64,000 nt of DNA from Allodiplogaster sudhausi (GCA_945643635.1 CALZFC010000298.1:1-64000), one strand, 5' to 3'; numbered from the stretch's first letter, positions 46,961 through 58,075 are shown. Notes: generated by a model from the letters alone, not told the origin. Numbers and translations: made by a program.

Positions 46961-47172
46961 ACGTAATGTGTTATCTACAGCTATGTCAAAAATATACTAT
47001 TTCTGTAGATATGAAAATAAAACTTGATCCTTGGCTAGACATGGCCAAAACGTCTTCGCTCCTACCGCCACAAATGCTCGACATCGGTTTTTGCTGATAT
47101 GTCAAGAATATATTATTTCGGCAGATTTGAAAATAAAACTTGTTCCATGACTCGACATATATAAAAAGTTTT

Positions 47173-47245
47173 CGCTCCTGGGTGGGTTCGAACCACCGAC
47201 CTTTCGGTTAACAGCCGAACGCGCTGCCGATTGCGCCACAAGAGC
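47173..47245 (-). tRNA. tRNA-Asn(GTT) copy 166
   Basis: Consensus; T5. Confidence 0.95.
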
Positions 47246-47457
47246 ACGTAATGTGTTATCTACAGGTATGTCAAAAATATACTATTTCTGTAGATATGAA
47301 AATAAAACTTGATCCTTGGCTAGACATGGCCAAAACGTCTTCCCTCCTACCGCCACAAATGCTCGACATCGGTTTTTGCTGATATGTCAAGAATATATTA
47401 TTTCGGCAGATTTGAAAACAAAACTTGATCCTTGACTCGACATATATAAAATGAATA

Positions 47458-47530
47458 CGCTCCTGGGTGGGTTCGAACCACCGACCTTTCGGTTAACAGC
47501 CGAACGCGCTGCCGATTGCGCCACAAGAGC
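47458..47530 (-). tRNA. tRNA-Asn(GTT) copy 167
   Basis: Consensus; T4. Confidence 0.95.
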
Positions 47531-47742
47531 ACGTAATGTGTTATCTACAGCTATGTCAAAAATATACTATTTCTGTAGATATGAAAATAAAACTTGATCC
47601 TTGGCTAGACATGGCCAAAACGTCTTCGCTCCTACCGCCACAAATGCTCGACATCGGTTTTTGCTGATATGTCAAGAATATATTATTTCGGCAGATTTGA
47701 AAACAAAACTTGTTCCATGACTCTACATGGACAAAAAGTTTT

Positions 47743-47815
47743 CGCTCCTGGGTGGGTTCGAACCACCGACCTTTCGGTTAACAGCCGAACGCGCTGCCGA
47801 TTGCGCCACAAGAGC
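47743..47815 (-). tRNA. tRNA-Asn(GTT) copy 168
   Basis: Consensus; T5. Confidence 0.95.
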
Positions 47816-48027
47816 ACGTAATGTGTTATCTACAGCTATGTCAAAAATATACTATTTCTGTAGATATGAAAATAAAACTTGATCCTTGGCTAGACATGGC
47901 CAAAACGTCTTCCCTCCTACCGCCACAAATGCTCGACATCGGTTTTTGCTGATATGTCAAGAATATATTATTTCGGCAGATTTGAAAACAAAACTTGATC
48001 CTTGACTCGACATATATAAAATGAATA

Positions 48028-48100
48028 CGCTCCTGGGTGGGTTCGAACCACCGACCTTTCGGTTAACAGCCGAACGCGCTGCCGATTGCGCCACAAGAGC
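48028..48100 (-). tRNA. tRNA-Asn(GTT) copy 169
   Basis: Consensus; T4. Confidence 0.95.
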
Positions 48101-48312
48101 ACGTAATGTGTTATCTACAGCTATGTCAAAAATATACTATTTCTGTAGATATGAAAATAAAACTTGATCCTTGGCTAGACATGGCCAAAACGTCTTCGCT
48201 CCTACCGCCACAAATGCTCGACATCGGTTTTTGCTGATATGTCAAGAATATATTATTTCGGCAGATTTGAAAACAAAACTTGTTCCATGACTCTACATGG
48301 ACAAAAAGTTTT

Positions 48313-48385
48313 CGCTCCTGGGTGGGTTCGAACCACCGACCTTTCGGTTAACAGCCGAACGCGCTGCCGATTGCGCCACAAGAGC
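48313..48385 (-). tRNA. tRNA-Asn(GTT) copy 170
   Basis: Consensus; T5. Confidence 0.95.
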
Positions 48386-48597
48386 ACGTAATGTGTTATC
48401 TACAGCTATGTCAAAAATATACTATTTCTGTAGATATGAAAATAAAACTTGATCCTTGGCTAGACATGGCCAAAACGTCTTCGCTCCTACCGCCACAAAT
48501 GCTCGACATCGGTTTTTGCTGATATGTCAAGAATATATTATTTCGGCAGATTTGAAAACAAAACTTGATCCTTGACTCGACATATATAAAATGAATA

Positions 48598-48670
48598 CGC
48601 TCCTGGGTGGGTTCGAACCACCGACCTTTCGGTTAACAGCCGAACGCGCTGCCGATTGCGCCACAAGAGC
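48598..48670 (-). tRNA. tRNA-Asn(GTT) copy 171
   Basis: Consensus; T4. Confidence 0.95.
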
Positions 48671-48882
48671 ACGTAATGTGTTATCTACAGCTATGTCAAA
48701 AATATACTATTTCTGTAGATATGAAAATAAAACTTGATCCTTGGCTAGACATGGCCAAAACGTCTTCGCTCCTACCGCCACAAATGCTCGACATCGGTTT
48801 TTGCTGATATGTCAAGAATATATTATTTCGGCAGATTTGAAAACAAAACTTGTTCCATGACTCTACATGGACAAAAAGTTTT

Positions 48883-48955
48883 CGCTCCTGGGTGGGTTCG
48901 AACCACCGACCTTTCGGTTAACAGCCGAACGCGCTGCCGATTGCGCCACAAGAGC
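48883..48955 (-). tRNA. tRNA-Asn(GTT) copy 172
   Basis: Consensus; T5. Confidence 0.95.
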
Positions 48956-49167
48956 ACGTAATGTGTTATCTACAGCTGTGTCAAAAATATACTATTTCTG
49001 TAGATATGAAAATAAAACTTGATCCTTGGCTAGACATGGCCAAAACGTCTTCCCTCCTACCGCCACAAATGCTCGACATCGGTTTTTGCTGATATGTCAA
49101 GAATATATTATTTCGGCAGATTTGAAAACAAAACTTGATCCTTGACTCGACATGGACAAAAAGTTTT

Positions 49168-49240
49168 CGCTCCTGGGTGGGTTCGAACCACCGACCTTTC
49201 GGTTAACAGCCGAACGCGCTGCCGATTGCGCCACAAGAGC
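49168..49240 (-). tRNA. tRNA-Asn(GTT) copy 173
   Basis: Consensus; T5. Confidence 0.95.
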
Positions 49241-49452
49241 ACGTAATGTGTTATCTACAGCTATGTCAAAAATATACTATTTCTGTAGATATGAAAATAA
49301 AACTTGATCCTTGGCTAGACATGGCCAAAACGTCTTCGCTCCTACCGCCACAAATGCTCGACATCGGTTTTTGCTGATATGTCAAGAATATATTATTTCG
49401 GCAGATTTGAAAATAAAACTTGTTCCATGACTCGACATATATAAAAAGTTTT

Positions 49453-49525
49453 CGCTCCTGGGTGGGTTCGAACCACCGACCTTTCGGTTAACAGCCGAAC
49501 GCGCTGCCGATTGCGCCACAAGAGC
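49453..49525 (-). tRNA. tRNA-Asn(GTT) copy 174
   Basis: Consensus; T5. Confidence 0.95.
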
Positions 49526-49737
49526 ACGTAATGTGTTATCTACAGCTATGTCAAAAATATACTATTTCTGTAGATATGAAAATAAAACTTGATCCTTGGC
49601 TAGACATGGCCAAAACGTCTTCCCTCCTACCGCCACAAATGCTCGACATCGGTTTTTGCTGATATGTCAAGAATATATTATTTCGGCAGATTTGAAAACA
49701 AAACTTGATCCTTGACTCGACATATATAAAATGAATA

Positions 49738-49810
49738 CGCTCCTGGGTGGGTTCGAACCACCGACCTTTCGGTTAACAGCCGAACGCGCTGCCGATTGCG
49801 CCACAAGAGC
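49738..49810 (-). tRNA. tRNA-Asn(GTT) copy 175
   Basis: Consensus; T4. Confidence 0.95.
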
Positions 49811-50022
49811 ACGTAATGTGTTATCTACAGCTATGTCAAAAATATACTATTTCTGTAGATATGAAAATAAAACTTGATCCTTGGCTAGACATGGCCAAAA
49901 CGTCTTCGCTCCTACCGCCACAAATGCTCGACATCGGTTTTTGCTGATATGTCAAGAATATATTATTTCGGCAGATTTGAAAACAAAACTTGTTCCATGA
50001 CTCTACATGGACAAAAAGTTTT

Positions 50023-50095
50023 CGCTCCTGGGTGGGTTCGAACCACCGACCTTTCGGTTAACAGCCGAACGCGCTGCCGATTGCGCCACAAGAGC
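50023..50095 (-). tRNA. tRNA-Asn(GTT) copy 176
   Basis: Consensus; T5. Confidence 0.95.
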
Positions 50096-50307
50096 ACGTA
50101 ATGTGTTATCTACAGGTATGTCAAAAATATACTATTTCTGTAGATATGAAAATAAAACTTGATCCTTGGCTAGACATGGCCAAAACGTCTTCCCTCCTAC
50201 CGCCACAAATGCTCGACATCGGTTTTTGCTGATATGTCAAGAATATATTATTTCGGCAGATTTGAAAACAAAACTTGATCCTTGACTCGACATATATAAA
50301 ATGAATA

Positions 50308-50380
50308 CGCTCCTGGGTGGGTTCGAACCACCGACCTTTCGGTTAACAGCCGAACGCGCTGCCGATTGCGCCACAAGAGC
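50308..50380 (-). tRNA. tRNA-Asn(GTT) copy 177
   Basis: Consensus; T4. Confidence 0.95.
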
Positions 50381-50592
50381 ACGTAATGTGTTATCTACAG
50401 CTATGTCAAAAATATACTATTTCTGTAGATATGAAAATAAAACTTGATCCTTGGCTAGACATGGCCAAAACGTCTTCGCTCCTACCGCCACAAATGCTCG
50501 ACATCGGTTTTTGCTGATATGTCAAGAATATATTATTTCGGCAGATTTGAAAACAAAACTTGTTCCATGACTCTACATGGACAAAAAGTTTT

Positions 50593-50665
50593 CGCTCCTG
50601 GGTGGGTTCGAACCACCGACCTTTCGGTTAACAGCCGAACGCGCTGCCGATTGCGCCACAAGAGC
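50593..50665 (-). tRNA. tRNA-Asn(GTT) copy 178
   Basis: Consensus; T5. Confidence 0.95.
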
Positions 50666-50877
50666 ACGTAATGTGTTATCTACAGGTATGTCAAAAATAT
50701 ACTATTTCTGTAGATATGAAAATAAAACTTGATCCTTGGCTAGACATGGCCAAAACGTCTTCGCTCCTACCGCCACAAATGCTCGACATCGGTTTTTGCT
50801 GATATGTCAAGAATATATTATTTCGGCAGATTTGAAAATAAAACTTGTTCCATGACTCGACATATATAAAAAGTTTT

Positions 50878-50950
50878 CGCTCCTGGGTGGGTTCGAACCA
50901 CCGACCTTTCGGTTAACAGCCGAACGCGCTGCCGATTGCGCCACAAGAGC
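50878..50950 (-). tRNA. tRNA-Asn(GTT) copy 179
   Basis: Consensus; T5. Confidence 0.95.
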
Positions 50951-51162
50951 ACGTAATGTGTTATCTACAGGTATGTCAAAAATATACTATTTCTGTAGAT
51001 ATGAAAATAAAACTTGATCCTTGGCTAGACATGGCCAAAACGTCTTCCCTCCTACCGCCACAAATGCTCGACATCGGTTTTTGCTGATATGTCAAGAATA
51101 TATTATTTCGGCAGATTTGAAAACAAAACTTGATCCTTGACTCGACATATATAAAATGAATA

Positions 51163-51235
51163 CGCTCCTGGGTGGGTTCGAACCACCGACCTTTCGGTTA
51201 ACAGCCGAACGCGCTGCCGATTGCGCCACAAGAGC
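51163..51235 (-). tRNA. tRNA-Asn(GTT) copy 180
   Basis: Consensus; T4. Confidence 0.95.
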
Positions 51236-51447
51236 ACGTAACGTGTTATCTACAGCTATGTCAAAAATATACTATTTCTGTAGATATGAAAATAAAACTT
51301 GATCCTTGGCTAGACATGGCCAAAACGTCTTCGCTCCTACCGCCACAAATGCTCGACATCGGTTTTTGCTGATATGTCAAGAATATATTATTTCGGCAGA
51401 TTTGAAAACAAAACTTGTTCCATGACTCTACATGGACAAAAAGTTTT

Positions 51448-51520
51448 CGCTCCTGGGTGGGTTCGAACCACCGACCTTTCGGTTAACAGCCGAACGCGCT
51501 GCCGATTGCGCCACAAGAGC
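51448..51520 (-). tRNA. tRNA-Asn(GTT) copy 181
   Basis: Consensus; T5. Confidence 0.95.
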
Positions 51521-51732
51521 ACGTAATGTGTTATCTACAGGTGTGTCAAAAATATACTATTTCTGTAGATATGAAAATAAAACTTGATCCTTGGCTAGAC
51601 ATGGCCAAAACGTCTTCCCTCCTACCGCCACAAATGCTCGACATCGGTTTTTGCTGATATGTCAAGAATATATTATTTCGGCAGATTTGAAAACAAAACT
51701 TGATCCTTGACTCGACATATATAAAAAGTTTT

Positions 51733-51805
51733 CGCTCCTGGGTGGGTTCGAACCACCGACCTTTCGGTTAACAGCCGAACGCGCTGCCGATTGCGCCACA
51801 AGAGC
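51733..51805 (-). tRNA. tRNA-Asn(GTT) copy 182
   Basis: Consensus; T5. Confidence 0.95.
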
Positions 51806-52017
51806 ACGTAATGTGTTATCTACAGGTATGTCAAAAATATACTATTTCTGTAGATATGAAAATAAAACTTGATCCTTGGCTAGACATGGCCAAAACGTCT
51901 TCCCTCCTACCGCCACAAATGCTCGACATCGGTTTTTGCTGATATGTCAAGAATATATTATTTCGGCAGATTTGAAAACAAAACTTGATCCTTGACTCGA
52001 CATATATAAAATGAATA

Positions 52018-52090
52018 CGCTCCTGGGTGGGTTCGAACCACCGACCTTTCGGTTAACAGCCGAACGCGCTGCCGATTGCGCCACAAGAGC
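52018..52090 (-). tRNA. tRNA-Asn(GTT) copy 183
   Basis: Consensus; T4. Confidence 0.95.
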
Positions 52091-52302
52091 ACGTAATGTG
52101 TTATCTACAGCTATGTCAAAAATATACTATTTCTGTAGATATGAAAATAAAACTTGATCCTTGGCTAGACATGGCCAAAACGTCTTCGCTCCTACCGCCA
52201 CAAATGCTCGACATCGGTTTTTGCTGATATGTCAAGAATATATTATTTCGGCAGATTTGAAAACAAAACTTGTTCCATGACTCTACATGGACAAAAAGTT
52301 TT

Positions 52303-52375
52303 CGCTCCTGGGTGGGTTCGAACCACCGACCTTTCGGTTAACAGCCGAACGCGCTGCCGATTGCGCCACAAGAGC
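52303..52375 (-). tRNA. tRNA-Asn(GTT) copy 184
   Basis: Consensus; T5. The 5' flank has a TAGATAGAAA deletion marker shared with copy 197. Confidence 0.95.
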
Positions 52376-52586
52376 ACGTAATGTGTTATCTACAGGTGTG
52401 TCAAAAATATACTATTTCTGTAGATAGAAAATAAAACTTGATCCTTGGCTAGACATGGCCAAAACGTCTTCCCTCCTACCGCCACAAATGCTCGACATCG
52501 GTTTTTGCTGATATGTCAAGAATATATTATTTCGGCAGATTTGAAAACAAAACTTGATCCTTGACTCGACATATATAAAATGAATA

Positions 52587-52659
52587 CGCTCCTGGGTGGG
52601 TTCGAACCACCGACCTTTCGGTTAACAGCCGAACGCGCTGCCGATTGCGCCACAAGAGC
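52587..52659 (-). tRNA. tRNA-Asn(GTT) copy 185
   Basis: Consensus; T4. The upstream remnant reads GCTACAACC, shared with copy 198. Confidence 0.95.
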
Positions 52660-52870
52660 ACGTAATGTGTTATCTACAGCTATGTCAAAAATATACTATT
52701 TCTGTAGATATGAAAATAAAACTTATCCTTGGCTAGACATGGCCAAAACGTCTTCGCTACAACCGCCACAAATGCTCGACATCGGTTTTTGCTGATATGT
52801 CAAGAATATATTATTTCGGCAGATTTGAAAATAAAACTTGTTCCATGACTCTACATGGACAAAAAGTTTT

Positions 52871-52943
52871 CGCTCCTGGGTGGGTTCGAACCACCGACCT
52901 TTCGGTTAACAGCCGAACGCGCTGCCGATTGCGCCACAAGAGC
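52871..52943 (-). tRNA. tRNA-Asn(GTT) copy 186
   Basis: Consensus; T5. Last copy of the uniform core. Confidence 0.95.
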
Positions 52944-53155
52944 ACGTAATGTGTTATCTACAGCTGTGTCAAAAATATACTATTTCTGTAGATATGAAAA
53001 TAAGACATGATCCTTGACTAGAAATGGCCAAAACGTCTTCGCTCCTGCCGCCACAAGTGCTCGACATCGGTTTTTGCTCATATGTCAAGAATATATTATT
53101 TCGGCAGATTTGAAAATAAAACTTGTTCCATGACTCTATATGGACAATAAGTTTT

Positions 53156-53228
53156 CGCTCCTGGGTGGGTTCGAACCACCGACCTTTCGGTTAACAGCCG
53201 AACGCGCTGCCGATTGCGCCACAAGAGC
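53156..53228 (-). tRNA. tRNA-Asn(GTT) copy 187
   Basis: Consensus body; distal stop. Confidence 0.94.
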
Positions 53229-53440
53229 ACGTAATGTGTTATCTACAGCTATGTCAAAAATATACTATTTCTGTAGATATGAAAATAAAACATGATCCTT
53301 GACTAGAAATGGCCAAAACGTCTTCGCTCCTGCCGCCACAAGTGCTCGACATCGGTTTTTGCTGATATGTCAAGAATATATTATTTCGGCAGATTTGAAA
53401 ACAAAACTTGTTCCATGACTCTATATGGACAATAAGTTTT

Positions 53441-53513
53441 CGCTCCTGGGTGGGTTCGAACCACCGACCTTTCGGTTAACAGCCGAACGCGCTGCCGATT
53501 GCGCCACAAGAGC
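53441..53513 (-). tRNA. tRNA-Asn(GTT) copy 188
   Basis: Consensus body; distal stop. Confidence 0.94.
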
Positions 53514-53725
53514 ACGTAACGTGTTATCTACAGCTATGTCAAAAATATACTATTTCTGTAGATATGAAAATAAGACATGATCCTTGACTAGAAATGGCCA
53601 AAACGTCTTCGCTCCTGCCGCCACAAGTGCTCGACATCGGTTTTTGCTGATATGTCAAGAATATATTATTTCTACAGATTTGAAAACAAAACTTGTTCCA
53701 TGACTCTATATGGACAATAAGTTTT

Positions 53726-53798
53726 CGCTCCTGGGTGGGTTCGAACCACCGACCTTTCGGTTAACAGCCGAACGCGCTGCCGATTGCGCCACAAGAGC
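53726..53798 (-). tRNA. tRNA-Asn(GTT) copy 189
   Basis: Consensus body; distal stop. Confidence 0.94.
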
Positions 53799-54010
53799 AC
53801 GTAACGTGTTATCTACAGCTATGTCAAAAATATACTATTTCTGTAGATATGAAAATAAGACATGATCCTTGGCTAGACATGGCCAAAACGTCTTCGCTCC
53901 AACCGCCACAAATGCTCGACATCGGTTTTTGCTGATATGTCAAGAATATATTATTTCGGCAGATTTGAAAATAAAACTTGTTCCATGACTCTACATGGAC
54001 AAAAAGTTTT

Positions 54011-54083
54011 CGCTCCTGGGTGGGTTCGAACCACCGACCTTTCGGTTAACAGCCGAACGCGCTGCCGATTGCGCCACAAGAGC
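54011..54083 (-). tRNA. tRNA-Asn(GTT) copy 190
   Basis: Consensus; T5. Confidence 0.95.
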
Positions 54084-54295
54084 ACGTAATGTGTTATCTA
54101 CAGCTGTGTCAAAAATATACTATTTCTGTAGATATGAAAATAAGACATGATCCTTGACTAGACATGGCCAAAACGTCTTCGCTCCTACCGCCACAAGTGC
54201 TCGACATCGGTTTTTGCTCATATGTCAAGAATATATTATTTCGGCAGATTTGAAAATAAAACTTGTTCCATGACTCTATATGGACAATAAGTTTT

Positions 54296-54368
54296 CGCTC
54301 CTGGGTGGGTTCGAACCACCGACCTTTCGGTTAACAGCCGAACGCGCTGCCGATTGCGCCACAAGAGC
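54296..54368 (-). tRNA. tRNA-Asn(GTT) copy 191
   Basis: Consensus body; distal stop. Confidence 0.94.
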
Positions 54369-54579
54369 ACGTAATGTGTTATCTACAGCTATGTCAAAAA
54401 TATACTATTTCTGTAGATATGAAAATAAAACTTGATCCTTGGCTAGACATGGCCAAAACGTCTTCGCTCCTACCGCCACAAATGCTCGACATCGGTTTTT
54501 GCTGATATGTCAAGAATATATTATTTGGCAGATTTGAAAATAAAACTTGTTCCATGACTCTACATGGACAAAAAGTTTT

Positions 54580-54652
54580 CGCTCCTGGGTGGATTCGAAC
54601 CACCGACCTTTCGGTTAACAGCCGAACGCGCTGCCGATTGCGCCACAAGAGC
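54580..54652 (-). tRNA. tRNA-Asn(GTT) copy 192
   Basis: C60 to T in the T loop (B box GGTTCGAATCC); T5. Pairs with copy 199. Confidence 0.94.
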
Positions 54653-54864
54653 ACGTAATGTGTTATCTACAGCTGTGTCAAAAATATACTATTTCTGTAG
54701 ATATGAAAATAAGACATGATCCTTGACTAGATATGGCCAAAACGTCTTCGCTCCTGCCGCCACAAGTGCTCGACATCGGTTTTTGCTCATATGTCAAGAA
54801 TATATTATTTTGGCAGATTTGAAAATAAAACTTGTTCCATGACTCTACATGGACAATAAGTTTT

Positions 54865-54937
54865 CGCTCCTGGGTGGGTTCGAACCACCGACCTTTCGGT
54901 TAACAGCCGAACGCGCTGCCGATTGCGCCACAAGAGC
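54865..54937 (-). tRNA. tRNA-Asn(GTT) copy 193
   Basis: Consensus body; distal stop. Pairs with copy 200. Confidence 0.94.
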
Positions 54938-55149
54938 AGGGAATCTGTTATCTGCAGCCATGTCAAAAATATACTATTTCTGTAGATATGAAAATAAAAC
55001 TGGATCCTTGACTAGACATGGCCAAAACGTCTTCGCTCCTACCGCCACAAATGCTCAACATCGGTTTTTGCTGCAATGTCAAAAATATATTATTTCGGCA
55101 GATTTGAAAACAAAACTTGATCCATGACTCTACATGGACAATAAGTTTT

Positions 55150-55222
55150 CGCTCCTGGGTGGGTTCGAACCACCGACCTTTCTGTTAACAGCCGAACGCG
55201 CTGCCGATTGCGCCACAAGAGC
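55150..55222 (-). tRNA. tRNA-Asn(GTT) copy 194
   Basis: C40 to A gives an A-G mismatch in the anticodon stem; distal stop. Pairs with copy 201. Confidence 0.85.
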
Positions 55223-55435
55223 AGGGAATCTGTTATCTGCAGCCATGTCAAAAATATACTATTTCTGTAGATATGAAAATAAAACTGGATCCTTGACTAG
55301 ACATGGCCAAAACGTCTTCGCTCCTACCGCCACAAATGCTCAACATCGGTTTTTTGCTGCAATGTCAAAAATATATTATTTCGGCAGATTTGAAAACAAA
55401 ACTTGATCCTTGACTCGACATGGACAAAAAGTTTT

Positions 55436-55508
55436 CGCTCCTGGGTGGGTTCGAACCACCGACCTTTCGGTTAACAGCCGAACGCGCTGCCGATTGCGCC
55501 ACAAGAGC
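55436..55508 (-). tRNA. tRNA-Asn(GTT) copy 195
   Basis: Consensus; T5. Pairs with copy 202. Confidence 0.95.
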
Positions 55509-55719
55509 ACGTAACGTGTTATCTACAACTATGTCAAAAATATACTATTTCTGTAGATATGAAAATAAAACTTGATCCTTGGCTAGACATGGCCAAAACG
55601 TCTTCGCTCCTACCGCCACAAATGCTCGACATCGGTTTTTGCTGATATGTCAAGAATATATTATTTCGGCAGATTTGAAAATAAAATTTGTTCCATGACT
55701 CTACATGGAAAAAAGTTTT

Positions 55720-55794
55720 CGCTCCTGGGCGGGTTCGAACCACCGACCTTTCGGTTAATAGCCGAATGCGCTGCCGAGAGAGCGCCACAAGAGC
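55720..55794 (-). pseudogene. tRNA-Asn-like copy 196 with anticodon ATT
   Basis: 75 nt. The anticodon loop is CTATTAA, so the anticodon is ATT instead of GTT. The D loop is 10 nt (TCTCTCGGCA) and loses A14 and the A-box match. There is also a G26 to A change and an A63 to G change (T-G pair). T6 stop. It may be a decaying copy, or a rare A34 (inosine) variant if transcribed. Its twin is copy 203. Confidence 0.6.
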
Positions 55795-56006
55795 ACGTAA
55801 TGTGTTATCTACAGCTGTGTCAAAAATATACTATTTCTGTAGATATGAAAATAAGACATGATCCTTGACTAGAAATGGTGAAAACGTCTTCGCTCCTGCC
55901 GCCACAAGTGCTCGACATCGGTTTTTGCTCTTATGTCAAGAATATATTATTTCGGCAGATTTGAAAATAAAACTTGTTCCGTGACTCTACATGAACAATA
56001 AGTTTT

Positions 56007-56079
56007 CGCTCCTGGGTGGGTTCGAACCACCGACCTTTCGGTTAACAGCCGAACGCGCTGCCGATTGCGCCACAAGAGC
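56007..56079 (-). tRNA. tRNA-Asn(GTT) copy 197
   Basis: Consensus body; distal stop. Pairs with copy 204. Confidence 0.94.
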
Positions 56080-56290
56080 ACGTAATGTGTTATCTACAGG
56101 TGTGTCAAAAATATACTATTTCTGTAGATAGAAAATAAAACTTGATCCTTGGCTAGACATGGCCAAAACGTCTTCCCTCCTACCGCCACAAATGCTCGAC
56201 ATCGGTTTTTGCTGATATGTCAAGAATATACTATTTCGGCAGATTTGAAAACAAAACTTGATCCTTGACTCGACATATATAAAATGAATA

Positions 56291-56363
56291 CGCTCCTGGG
56301 TGGGTTCGAACCACCGACCTTTCGGTTAACAGCCGAACGCGCTGCCGATTGCGCCACAAGAGC
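56291..56363 (-). tRNA. tRNA-Asn(GTT) copy 198
   Basis: Consensus; T4. Confidence 0.95.
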
Positions 56364-56575
56364 ACGTAATGTGTTATCTACAGCTATGTCAAAAATATAC
56401 CATTTCTGTAGATATGAAAATAAAACTTGATCCTTGGCTAGACATGGCCAAAACGTCTTCGCTACAACCGCCACAAATGCTCGACATCGGTTTTTGCTGA
56501 TATGTCAAGAATATATTATTTGGGCAGATTTGAAAATAAAACTTGTTCCATGACTCTACATGGACAAAAAGTTTT

Positions 56576-56648
56576 CGCTCCTGGGTGGATTCGAACCACC
56601 GACCTTTCGGTTAACAGCCGAACGCGCTGCCGATTGCGCCACAAGAGC
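56576..56648 (-). tRNA. tRNA-Asn(GTT) copy 199
   Basis: C60 to T as in copy 192; T5. Confidence 0.94.
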
Positions 56649-56860
56649 ACGTAATGTGTTATCTACAGCTGTGTCAAAAATATACTATTTCTGTAGATAT
56701 GAAAATAAGACATGATCCTTGACTAGATATGGCCAAAACGTCTTCGCTCCTGCCGCCACAAGTGCTCGACATCGGTTTTTGCTCATATGTCAAGAATATA
56801 TTATTTTGGCAGATTTGAAAATAAAAGTTGTTCCATGACTCTACATGGACAATAAGTTTT

Positions 56861-56933
56861 CGCTCCTGGGTGGGTTAGAACCACCGACCTTTCGGTTAAC
56901 AGCCGAACGCGCTGCCGATTGCGCCACAAGAGC
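56861..56933 (-). tRNA. tRNA-Asn(GTT) copy 200
   Basis: G57 to T in the T loop, which breaks the B box core (GGTTCTAACCC); distal stop. Copy 193 lacks the change. Confidence 0.8.
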
Positions 56934-57146
56934 AGGGAATCTGTTATCTGCAGCCATGTCAAAAATATACTATTTCTGTAGATATGAAAATAAAACTGGA
57001 TCCTTGACTAGACATGGCCAAAACGTCTTCGCTCCTACCGCCACAAATGCTCAACATCGGTTTTTTGCTGCAATGTCAAAAATATATTATTTCGGCAGAT
57101 TTGAAAACAAAACTTGATCCATGACTCTACATGGACAATAAGTTTT

Positions 57147-57219
57147 CGCTCCTGGGTGGGTTCGAACCACCGACCTTTCTGTTAACAGCCGAACGCGCTG
57201 CCGATTGCGCCACAAGAGC
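57147..57219 (-). tRNA. tRNA-Asn(GTT) copy 201
   Basis: C40 to A as in copy 194; distal stop. Confidence 0.85.
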
Positions 57220-57432
57220 AGGGAATCTGTTATCTGCAGCCATGTCAAAAATATACTATTTCTGTAGATATGAAAATAAAACTGGATCCTTGACTAGACA
57301 TGGCCAAAACGTCTTCGCTCCTACCGCCACAAATGCTCAACATCGGTTTTTTGCTGCAATGTCAAAAATATATTATTTCGGCAGATTTGAAAACAAAACT
57401 TGATCCTTGACTCGACATGGACAAAAAGTTTT

Positions 57433-57505
57433 CGCTCCTGGGTGGGTTCGAACCACCGACCTTTCGGTTAACAGCCGAACGCGCTGCCGATTGCGCCACA
57501 AGAGC
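57433..57505 (-). tRNA. tRNA-Asn(GTT) copy 202
   Basis: Consensus; T5. Confidence 0.95.
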
Positions 57506-57716
57506 ACGTAACGTGTTATCTACAACTATGTCAAAAATATACTATTTCTGTAGATATGAAAATAAAACTTGATCCTTGGCTAGACATGGCCAAAACGTCT
57601 TCGCTCCTACCGCCACAAATGCTCGACATCGGTTTTTGCTGATATGTCAAGAATATATTATTTCGGCAGATTTGAAAATAAAATTTGTTCCATGACTCTA
57701 CATGGAAAAAAGTTTT

Positions 57717-57791
57717 CGCTCCTGAGCGGGTTCGAACCACCGACCTTTCGGTTAATAGCCGAATGCGCTGCCGAGAGAGCGCCACAAGAGC
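57717..57791 (-). pseudogene. tRNA-Asn-like copy 203 with anticodon ATT
   Basis: Twin of copy 196 with the same ATT anticodon and 10-nt D loop, plus one further change near the T stem/acceptor junction; T6 stop. Confidence 0.6.
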
Positions 57792-58003
57792 ACGTAATGT
57801 GTTATCTACAGCTGTGTCAAAAATATACTATTTCTGTAGATATGAAAATAAGACATGATCCTTGACTAGAAATGGTGAAAACGTCTTCGCTCCTGCCGCC
57901 ACAAGTGCTCGACATCGGTTTTTGCTCTTATGTCAAGAATATATTATTTCGGCAGATTTGAAAATAAAACTTGTTCCGTGACTCTACATGAACAATAAGT
58001 TTT

Positions 58004-58075
58004 CGCTCCTAGGTGGGTTCGAACCACCGACCTTTCGGTTAACAGCGAACGCGCTGCCGATTGCGCCACAAGAGC
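58004..58075 (-). pseudogene. Damaged tRNA-Asn(GTT) copy 204
   Basis: 72 nt: one G is missing from the 5' strand of the anticodon stem, and position 66 is T; distal stop. Twin copy 197 is intact. Confidence 0.6.

Larger units (their letters stand above)
54369..56079. repeat. 7-unit higher-order repeat, first copy
   Basis: tRNA copies 192-197 match 199-204 at an offset of 1,996-1,997 bp, including the rare C60T, C40A and ATT-anticodon variants. Confidence 0.9.
56364..58075. repeat. 7-unit higher-order repeat, second copy
   Basis: Second copy. It has gained extra damage: G57T in copy 200 and the anticodon-stem deletion in copy 204. Confidence 0.9.
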
